Source of the DNA: Candidatus Parcubacteria bacterium
GTDB lineage: Bacteria > Patescibacteriota > Minisyncoccia > Phycocordibacterales > UBA1006
Assembly (NCBI GenBank): GCA_027028225.1
Contig: JALVJP010000101.1
Span: 1-5,746, forward strand
DNA length: 5,746 bases
Reading direction: 5' to 3'
The notes under the pieces were generated by a model. It searched no databases. It was given only the letters and a program-made list of their open reading frames with translations, and had not been told where the DNA came from. Made by a program: the position numbers and the translations under genes. Numbering within the stretch: the first letter of the stretch is position 1; every line of letters starts with the position of its first letter. Below, in pieces: positions 1 through 5,410 of this stretch.

Positions 1-1422
1 TCCATACTCTAAGAGAAGCTCAATCGTTTTCTCTCCTAGCCCTTCAATATCAAGCCCTTTCTTTGAGACAAAGTAACGTAGCTGTTGAAGAAGGAGCTCT
101 CGTGAATGCGGATCGTCTAGTTTCCAAATTTTCACTCCACTCGGAGAAATTTCTTCATGTGCATTGAGTCCTTCCATTTCTACAATCTCCCTCACATCCA
201 CCTTCCTCGCATTTTTTGGACGGAGACGTGGGAGTGCCCGCACGATCTTCGGAATAATATCACCAGACTTCTCTATGATAACCGTATCTCCATAGTGAAG
301 ATCAAGGCGTTCAATTTCACTCGCGTTGTGAAGTGTCGCACGCTTCACAGTAGAACCATCAATCAACACAGGATCAAGAATTGCAACAGGGGTAAGCACT
401 CCTGTCCTCCCTATTTGAAGCTTCACATCGCGAAGGATGGTATGTTTCTGTTCTGCGGGGAATTTATAGGCAATTGCGAAACGGGGTGCCTTAGCAGTAT
501 ATCCGAGCGCACCCCAAAGAGCCCTTTCGTTAAGCTTGATGACGATTCCGTCTATTCCGTAGTGCATACTTCTCCTCTTCCCTGTCCACTCATTGTAAAA
601 CGATTGAATTTCATCTACAGAGGAGACAACGCGATACTCACCATTTACCGAAAAGCCCTGTGATTGAAGAAAGAGAAGTTCTTCTTCGTGGGTAGTAAAA
701 TGTTTACCAAGCGTATTAAAATCATAAAAAAATGAATGGAGGTTTCGTTCTTTTACTACATTCCTATCTAACTGGCGAAGTGTTCCTGCGGCGAGATTCC
801 GCTGATTTGCATACTCCTTCTCTCCCCGCTCTTTCCGCTCCCTATTTATTCGCTCAAAATCACTTTCTGATATCCATACCTCTCCGATGAATGAAAAGTA
901 GTCATTTTCTTTAATCGTCTTAGGAATATCTCGAATCATTAGAATATTTTCCGTAACATCTTCCCCTACCACACCATCTCCTCGCGTCGCAGCACGAATG
1001 AGTGAACCATTCTCGTAATCGAGTATCACCTTCAATCCATCAATCTTCAACTCCACCACATACTCAAGTTTTTTCCTCTTAACCCCTTCTTTTTCAAGCA
1101 TGCGAAAAAGGCGCTCCTCCCATTCAACGAGCTCCTTGTAGGAAAAGATATTATCGAACGACCACTGAGGAAAGCGGTGACGCACCTTCGCAAATTTTTC
1201 GCTCGTCCCCCCTCCCACATTTTGAGTAGGTGAATGAGGATCTCTCAATTCCGGATACTTCTCTTCTAACTCTACGAGTTCTCGATAGAGCGCGTCGTAT
1301 GCCTCGTCAGATATTTCTGGAGCATCTTCCTCGTAGTAGAGGCGGGAGTGGTAGCCTATTTCTTCTACGAGTTTTCTCATTCGTTGTCGTATATTCGATT
1401 TTTCACTATCAACTGACTTCAT
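1..1422 (-). CDS. ligA: NAD+-dependent DNA ligase LigA, N-terminal 474 residues (gene runs off the left edge)
   Basis: LigA seals nicks in double-stranded DNA, using NAD+ to adenylate an active-site lysine, in replication and repair. Reading from the ATG at 1422, domain Ia is seen at residues 22-43 (YY, ISD, YD pattern). The nucleotidyltransferase motif KIDG is at 126-129, with K126 as the expected adenylated lysine. It is followed by ATRGDG, GEDVT, GEVW, the NQRN-AAGTLRQLD segment, DGIVIK, and AYKFPAE. The OB fold follows (QIGRTG, TPVA, ATLHN, GDIIP at about 387-391). The usual four-cysteine zinc finger should come next, but residues 395-454 contain no cysteine. The helix-hairpin-helix domain then resumes with FVSKKGLDIEGLGEK. 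About 200 residues (the rest of the HhH domain and BRCT) lie outside the window, judging from the usual length near 670. An in-frame TAA at 1443-1441 limits the start. A GTG at 1437 is the only upstream alternative, and neither start has a clear Shine-Dalgarno sequence. The start lies 18 bases after the PilX-like gene, so the two may be co-transcribed. Confidence 0.96.
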   Translation of the reverse strand, partial: MKSVDSEKSNIRQRMRKLVEEIGYHSRLYYEEDAPEISDEAYDALYRELVELEEKYPELRDPHSPTQNVGGGTSEKFAKVRHRFPQWSFDNIFSYKELVEWEERLFRMLEKEGVKRKKLEYVVELKIDGLKVILDYENGSLIRAATRGDGVVGEDVTENILMIRDIPKTIKENDYFSFIGEVWISESDFERINRERKERGEKEYANQRNLAAGTLRQLDRNVVKERNLHSFFYDFNTLGKHFTTHEEELLFLQSQGFSVNGEYRVVSSVDEIQSFYNEWTGKRRSMHYGIDGIVIKLNERALWGALGYTAKAPRFAIAYKFPAEQKHTILRDVKLQIGRTGVLTPVAILDPVLIDGSTVKRATLHNASEIERLDLHYGDTVIIEKSGDIIPKIVRALPRLRPKNARKVDVREIVEMEGLNAHEEISPSGVKIWKLDDPHSRELLLQQLRYFVSKKGLDIEGLGEKTIELLLEYG

Positions 1423-1440
1423 ACGAACAAGAAGCACTGA

Positions 1441-2058
1441 TTACTGGGTAGTGTAGGTAGTATAGGTAGAACTTATCCTACGCTCAAGTAATCGAGGGTC
1501 ATCAAAGTTAGGAAGTATTACGAGACCGTCACTTCCCTCTATACAGGTATTAAAACCAACTGCGGTAATCCTTGTAAGAACTTCCGTTTTTCCATTTGTA
1601 CTTTCCCCTTCTTTCTTTTCCACAAGAACATAAGCACATCCTGGCTCTTCAAACTGATTCTTGTTAAATAATCCAGAGATATCTACTTCTGGATACCGAA
1701 ATGAAAAGAGATCAGTATAGCCAGAAACAGCATTTCTAACAGGTAATTTCCGTGTTTCAATCGTATTTCCTCCACACGAAAAAGTAGTTGTATAATTACT
1801 TGCTGCGTTAATAGGAAAAGATGTTCCTGTTATGTAAGGAGAAATATCATGATAAAGCGCACACTCGAGAGCAGAATCTGCTGCATAGAATGCTTTTTGC
1901 GACTCGCGTGCGTAGGAAGAGATAATCGCCTTCTTTCTCGCAATGGTATACATACCCGAACCGATAAGCACAACGATAAGAGATATCACCATTGCAAAGA
2001 GAATTACAAAGCCATGATTTCCTTTTATTCTTTTTTCTTTTTTTTTCTTTTTTAACAT
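1441..2058 (-). CDS. PilX/GspK-like minor pilin lacking Glu5
   Basis: This is a probable membrane-anchored minor pilin of a type IV pilus or pseudopilus. A very lysine-rich leader (residues 1-16, ending HG) is followed by a hydrophobic helix, about 17-40, starting FVILF. If PilD cuts after G16, mature position 5 is F21 instead of the usual glutamate. Loss of Glu5 is known for GspK and PilX, which sit at the tip and do not need to pair with a preceding subunit. The QKAFYAADSALECALYHD stretch (54-71) resembles the conserved PilX region after the helix. Four cysteines (66, 95, 141, 172) probably form disulfides outside the membrane. At 205 residues it is about PilX size and shorter than most GspK. 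The C-terminus ends in a Tyr/Thr repeat (TYTTYTTQ). The start lies 9 bases after the PilV-like stop, with only a weak AGTGG-type match upstream. Family placement is good; the exact subunit role is inferred. Confidence 0.82.
   Translation of the reverse strand: MLKKKKKEKRIKGNHGFVILFAMVISLIVVLIGSGMYTIARKKAIISSYARESQKAFYAADSALECALYHDISPYITGTSFPINAASNYTTTFSCGGNTIETRKLPVRNAVSGYTDLFSFRYPEVDISGLFNKNQFEEPGCAYVLVEKKEGESTNGKTEVLTRITAVGFNTCIEGSDGLVILPNFDDPRLLERRISSTYTTYTTQ
1447..1469 (-). repeat. Short tandem repeat, 9-base unit, about 2.5 copies
   Basis: On the plus strand the unit GGTAGTRTA occurs at 1447-1455 and 1456-1464, with a partial third copy from 1465. The copies differ at one base (G or A). 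It lies in frame at the very 3' end of the PilX-like gene and encodes the Thr-Tyr-Thr repeat of the C-terminus. Because the unit is three codons long, copy-number change would lengthen or shorten the tail without a frameshift. Confidence 0.6.
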
Positions 2059-2067
2059 ACCACTTAT

Positions 2068-2649
2068 TTACTGATAAAGATAGAGATTTTTCCCATAACT
2101 CACCCCACCTCCAGGCCACATTGTTTCTACAAGAACATATATTTCACCCTCATCATTACCATCGATAGTCTTAATTTGAATATTACGAGAGAAAGGTGTT
2201 TTTTCTGCACCTATTGGAATAGAATCGTCCCTAGTTTGAAAGTAGTATCCGATAGATTTATCGAAATAGATATCACATGTACTACACTTACCAAGTTTTG
2301 GCTCTCCTCCATCAATATAGAAGTTGCACTTCCCATTTCCATCAAAACATCCATCATTATCAAAAATATCATTATTATCACCAAACACACTACGCCACCC
2401 AACATTTGTAATACTACGATTAAGAAGTGCCTGATCACGGAGATTATGCACAATTTCTACTGCCTCAAGTGTAAGGTAACTTCCTATAAGGTATTGTTTT
2501 GAATAGTTCATTCCCTTCAATGATGAAGAACTCACTGACATGAGGGAAGAAAGTGATAGGGTAAAGATAAGTACTGCAATAAGCATCTCAATGAGAGTAA
2601 ACCCTCGATTCAAATTGTATCTATTCTTTTTTTTACTGTTCGTTACCAT
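2068..2649 (-). CDS. PilV/GspI-like minor pilin with four cysteines
   Basis: This is a prepilin-like protein of 193 residues. The leader is basic and ends in NRG (residues 14-16). The class III signal reads RGFTLIEML, so PilD should cut between G16 and F17, giving the normal glutamate at mature position 5 (E21). The hydrophobic helix spans about 17-44. The following LTLEAVEIVHNLRDQALLN (59-77) matches the helix of GspI/PilV-type pilins. The middle is unusual: an acidic, Asn/Gly-rich loop (91-106) carries C101 and C108, followed by a CSTC pair (C122, C125). A further DGNDEG loop is at 163-168. The C-terminal part (TPFSRNIQIK, then VLVETMWPGG) is likely the beta sheet. The start ATG at 2649 lies 14 bases after the preceding stop. 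A TAGTAT box ends 7 bases before it, and no Shine-Dalgarno is seen. The leader contains a run of eight A on the coding strand. Confidence 0.85.
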   Translation of the reverse strand: MVTNSKKKNRYNLNRGFTLIEMLIAVLIFTLSLSSLMSVSSSSLKGMNYSKQYLIGSYLTLEAVEIVHNLRDQALLNRSITNVGWRSVFGDNNDIFDNDGCFDGNGKCNFYIDGGEPKLGKCSTCDIYFDKSIGYYFQTRDDSIPIGAEKTPFSRNIQIKTIDGNDEGEIYVLVETMWPGGGVSYGKNLYLYQ

Positions 2650-2663
2650 AATTCATATACTAA

Positions 2664-3254
2664 TTAATCGGAATTTAGAGGGGCATCAAGTTCTCGCTGA
2701 GAAACAAGCGTCTGGACAACAAAACTATCATTCTCCGCTGGAATTTTCCCTTTTATCTGAATCCATACAAGTGGTTGTTTATCATCATCCTTAAAAGTAT
2801 TCATAATGTGAATATGAACATGCTCTATAATAACTTGCGATGTATCGGTGAGATTTTCATCTACGGATGATCCATCTGAAAAATAAGTAGTCCTCACAAT
2901 TTTTCCACCATCTATACGGTAAACCATATACCCTCTATTATCAAAAGAGTCGAACCCAATAAATTCTCCACGAGAAAAGGTTTGAGTTCCATCACTCACA
3001 CCCCCCGGTCTACCATTTTGTGTTTGCGGGTTAAAATGATAGTTTGTTCCAAGACGAATTTCTCGTGTAATATTCTCTAACACATAATCAAGACTATCTG
3101 TAACCTTTTTTTCTTTTTCTGCAGCATGATATGCTCTCATCACAGTAGTAAGCGAAGCAATACCCATCGTCACAATAAGTGTGAAAATTCCTACCGATAC
3201 CATCATTTCTACGAGAGTAAAACCTTTTATTCTCTTTTTTCTCTGTATACTCAT
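2664..3254 (-). CDS. PilW/GspJ-like minor pilin
   Basis: This is a 196-residue prepilin-like protein, expected to be cut by PilD after G11 (KGFTLVEMM). The mature protein would start at F12, with E16 as the conserved Glu5. The hydrophobic helix runs about 12-36. The segment SLDYVLENITREIRLGT (54-70) fits the post-helix region of GspJ/PilW proteins, and the C-terminal FVVQTLVSQRELD (178-190) looks like the final beta strand of the same group. No cysteine was seen, unlike the four other pilins here. An alternating histidine strand, HVHIH, is at 145-149. The gene starts 9 bases after the GspH-like stop. A TAGTAT box, whose TAG is that stop codon, ends 6 bases before the ATG, and there is no Shine-Dalgarno. 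The order H-J-I-K along the block supports a role in the initiating tip complex, by inference from type II secretion. Confidence 0.83.
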   Translation of the reverse strand: MSIQRKKRIKGFTLVEMMVSVGIFTLIVTMGIASLTTVMRAYHAAEKEKKVTDSLDYVLENITREIRLGTNYHFNPQTQNGRPGGVSDGTQTFSRGEFIGFDSFDNRGYMVYRIDGGKIVRTTYFSDGSSVDENLTDTSQVIIEHVHIHIMNTFKDDDKQPLVWIQIKGKIPAENDSFVVQTLVSQRELDAPLNSD

Positions 3255-3263
3255 ATACTCATA

Positions 3264-3947
3264 CTATTGTCCTGCATTATTTTTTACATAAATGTTTCCT
3301 ATTGAATTCACAGAAACGATTCTCAGTGTACTATTGTTATCACGAGAATCTCCAATATTAATATCAGCACTATTGTATGATTTCCCTCTATACATAATAT
3401 ATGCATCTGGATAAGGACGTTTAAAGGAAATAGAAAGAATAGCTCCGCTCTCGTTCACATTATAACATCTCATACTGTCACATAACCCAATGCTGTTAAT
3501 AGAAACATCAGAAGAGTAAACCCTTCTCGTATCTATAAGGATATCAGTATCACTCTCAAACAGATAGTTTTCATCTACATCTTTGAAGAGGTAAACATTA
3601 TTAGTACCAAGTTCAATAGCTATTCCGCGAATAGAAGTATCATTTGTAATATCAATTCCATTTGAATTTCTATCAAAATAATCTGCCTCAATATTTATAT
3701 CTTCAAAACTATCTCCCGCAAGTGCACCTTCAGAAGCAGAAATACCATACACCTGAGCTTGACGCATAGTGAGTGCAATATCCTCAGCAAGATTTGTTGC
3801 CTCTACTTTTTTCTGTGTATCACGGTAGTTAAATGTAGAAACAGAAAGCATAATAGTAAAAATACTTATCACAACTATAAGTTCAACAACAGTAAATCCA
3901 GAGAAATTTTTTTCTTTTCTCGTTTTCTTCATAAGTTTTAAACTCAT
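3264..3947 (-). CDS. GspH/FimT-like minor pilin
   Basis: This is a 227-residue prepilin-like protein. The basic leader ends in SG (16-17), before the signal GFTVVELIVV. The predicted cut is between G17 and F18, with E22 at mature position 5. The hydrophobic helix covers about 18-38. NLAEDIALTMRQAQVYGIS (52-70) resembles the amphipathic stretch of GspH/FimT proteins. Two acidic loops follow: DRNSNGID near 92-99, which resembles an EF-hand calcium loop, and KDVDEN near 122-127. C156 and C161 probably pair. The C-terminal VNSIGNIYVKN is typical of the last strand. The ATG at 3947 comes one base after the pilD stop (TAG-T-ATG), so translation is probably coupled. A second in-frame ATG at 3932 would give a shorter leader and cannot be excluded. 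No Shine-Dalgarno is visible for either. Confidence 0.84.
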   Translation of the reverse strand: MSLKLMKKTRKEKNFSGFTVVELIVVISIFTIMLSVSTFNYRDTQKKVEATNLAEDIALTMRQAQVYGISASEGALAGDSFEDINIEADYFDRNSNGIDITNDTSIRGIAIELGTNNVYLFKDVDENYLFESDTDILIDTRRVYSSDVSINSIGLCDSMRCYNVNESGAILSISFKRPYPDAYIMYRGKSYNSADINIGDSRDNNSTLRIVSVNSIGNIYVKNNAGQ

Positions 3948-3948
3948 A

Positions 3949-4791
3949 CTAATAGATAATGGGGAGGAAAGAAAGTGAAGTTAAGACAGTAAAAAGTGTC
4001 GCAACGATGAGGTATGGAGCAAAAGGAATCTCCTCCCTTAAGATAGCATCTCTCGAGAGATTAGACAAACGCTCTTTTATAGCTTTTCTCATAAAAGCAA
4101 AAAGTAACCAAAGTGTTCCAATCCAAAACGCGAGAAATACTGAAGACCACCCATATCGCATTCCGAGAAGGAAACCAATTGATACCATAAGCTTTGGATC
4201 TCCTAAACCCATAAGTCTTCCCTTCGAAAAATACCAAATGAGCACAAACGGGAGTGGGATGAAAACACCTGCAGAAAGATGAATAATAGATGGGATATGA
4301 AAACCTACGAATGTGTATACCCCATCAACAAATTGAAAAAAAAATATACCAATAAAAGTTATTCCTGCAAGGATTAAATTTAACTCATTCGGAATAATCT
4401 TATGCCGTATATCGTAAAAAAAGATAATAAGGAAAAGGGAAGTAATAATAAAGAGGTAAAGTGTTGCAATGAGGTAATCCATTGAAAAGACTATTCTATG
4501 AGAAAAAATGAAGGAGCGTGCAGAAATTATTGCAAAGAGGAGTGTAGAGAGAAGCTCAGCAAAAAATACATCAAAAGGAATTCTTGCATGGCAATGACGA
4601 CATCTCCCTCCCTGAATAATCCAAGAGATGAGAGGAATAAGTTCGTACCACCGAAGTTGAGTTCCGCATGAAAAACAATACGATCTCCCCTTCAATGACT
4701 TTCCTGTATGAAAGCGAAGCGAAACAACATGGAGGAAACTCCCTATAATTGCACCTAACATCGCACTGAAAAAAATAAGCAAAGTATACAT
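3949..4791 (-). CDS. pilD: Type IV prepilin peptidase / N-methyltransferase PilD
   Basis: PilD is an integral membrane aspartyl protease. It cuts the basic leader from prepilins and methylates the new N-terminal residue. All key features are present in 280 residues. The N-terminal GAIIGSFLHVVSLR (13-26) is the family signature. Two CxxC pairs (C39/C42 and C64/C67) form the cytoplasmic zinc site, and PLISW lies at 53-57. The two catalytic aspartates are D127 in FYDIRHKIIP and D198 in GLGDPK. There are about seven or eight hydrophobic segments, with PFAPYL near the end (256-261). It therefore appears complete and bifunctional. The start ATG at 4791 lies 9 bases after the preceding pilin stop, without a clear ribosome binding site. 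Its position inside the pilin block makes the neighbouring prepilins its natural substrates. A run of nine T on the coding strand encodes the FFF at 150-152. Confidence 0.97.
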   Translation of the reverse strand: MYTLLIFFSAMLGAIIGSFLHVVSLRFHTGKSLKGRSYCFSCGTQLRWYELIPLISWIIQGGRCRHCHARIPFDVFFAELLSTLLFAIISARSFIFSHRIVFSMDYLIATLYLFIITSLFLIIFFYDIRHKIIPNELNLILAGITFIGIFFFQFVDGVYTFVGFHIPSIIHLSAGVFIPLPFVLIWYFSKGRLMGLGDPKLMVSIGFLLGMRYGWSSVFLAFWIGTLWLLFAFMRKAIKERLSNLSRDAILREEIPFAPYLIVATLFTVLTSLSFLPIIY

Positions 4792-4800
4792 AAATCTTAA

Positions 4801-5391
4801 TTATGAGGCATAGGAAGATTTACTTCTGAAATCATATGGTCCATAGTCAGTATCTTCACCATCAAAATCGATATTTGCTCCCCTACACTTACGAGTGTAT
4901 ACCTTTCCTTTTTTTGCATCATGATCATTTTCTAAAAAACTATTTTTCGATGATTCAAAAAAGACACCCAAATGATAATCATAGCACTTTCCACTCGGTT
5001 GATTGGAGAGTGCGGAATAGAGATAAGTATTTATGCCTCCTTTAATTTGTGAATCGGAATTAGAACTCACCTGTAATTTCACAGATGGATTATCATTATA
5101 CTGAGGATTTACAGGAATATGTGGGAGAAAATTACTTAATTTCTGTCCATACGCGCACCCATTGTTAACATCCGACTCAAGGCGTTCTGGATATTCACCA
5201 CACGCAAGCTTATACTGTTCAAGTGCAATACGAATCTTATCGATATCTGCAACTCGTACATGATCTCGTGCTTTCATACGATGTTTCCGTACATTCGAGA
5301 TGACGAGGGTTGCGAGAACAGTAATAAGCGCAATAACAACAATTAATTCGATAAGAGTAAAACCTCTTTTATCTTCTCTAAAAAAAAACAT
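4801..5391 (-). CDS. GspG/PilA-like pilin, possible major subunit
   Basis: This prepilin-like protein has 196 residues. The ten-residue leader (MFFFREDKRG) precedes FTLIELIVVIALITVLA, a textbook class III signal. PilD should cut after G10, leaving E15 as Glu5. The segment ARDHVRVADIDKIRIALEQY (41-60), followed by GEYPE, matches the GspG/PilA-type pattern in which the helix leads into a YP motif. FLPHIPVNPQYND (88-100) resembles the P-x-x-P loop of GspG. Cysteines at 64, 79, 136 and 169 could form two disulfides. NIDFDGEDTD (173-182) is an acidic loop near the C-terminus, where GspG proteins often bind calcium. It is the first gene of the pilin block, 14 bases after the acetate kinase stop, which suggests but does not prove that it is the main subunit. 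Nine T follow the ATG directly. An AGGTG sequence lies too close to the ATG (one base) for a normal Shine-Dalgarno. Confidence 0.88.
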   Translation of the reverse strand: MFFFREDKRGFTLIELIVVIALITVLATLVISNVRKHRMKARDHVRVADIDKIRIALEQYKLACGEYPERLESDVNNGCAYGQKLSNFLPHIPVNPQYNDNPSVKLQVSSNSDSQIKGGINTYLYSALSNQPSGKCYDYHLGVFFESSKNSFLENDHDAKKGKVYTRKCRGANIDFDGEDTDYGPYDFRSKSSYAS

Positions 5392-5410
5392 ACACCTATA
5401 CTATATCATA
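5392..5410 (-). promoter_or_regulatory. Possible -10 region in front of the pilin block
   Basis: The 14-base gap between the acetate kinase-like stop and the GspG-like ATG, together with the last bases of the upstream gene, holds overlapping -10-like hexamers. On the coding strand these are TATGAT at 5410-5405, TATAGT at 5405-5400 and TAGTAT at 5403-5398. With the TAGTAT box the transcript would begin at the A of the ATG, that is, leaderless. No convincing -35 hexamer was found (AAGAAA at about the right distance). The region is A+T-rich, so chance matches are likely. Read-through from the upstream gene is an equally good explanation. Confidence 0.25.

Noticed and set aside
157..663. 168-codon open frame on the plus strand
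   Set aside because: It lies antisense to well-conserved ligA sequence, its protein has no recognisable motif, and the opposite strand encodes KIDG-type ligase domains in this region.
1423..1440. Promoter or terminator between the PilX-like gene and ligA
   Set aside because: The gap is 18 bases with no hairpin, T run or -10/-35 pair. Co-transcription is simpler.
1230..1451. 73-codon open frame on the plus strand
   Set aside because: Antisense to the start of ligA, with low-complexity, unrecognisable protein sequence.
1847..2119. 90-codon open frame on the minus strand overlapping the PilV-like and PilX-like genes
   Set aside because: It is an out-of-frame reading of two clear pilin genes. 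Its lysine-rich part only reflects the A tract of the PilX-like leader.
2176..2502. 108-codon open frame on the plus strand
   Set aside because: Antisense to the PilV-like gene, whose prepilin signal and GspI-type helix make it the real gene.
3959..4282. 107-codon open frame on the plus strand
   Set aside because: Antisense to the C-terminal half of pilD, including the catalytic GLGD motif. No support of its own.
4336..4344. Nine-A run (plus strand) inside pilD as a phase-variation site
   Set aside because: It encodes FFF within a membrane segment of a conserved enzyme. Hydrophobic segments rich in TTT are expected here, and nothing points to switching, so it was not raised as a separate finding.
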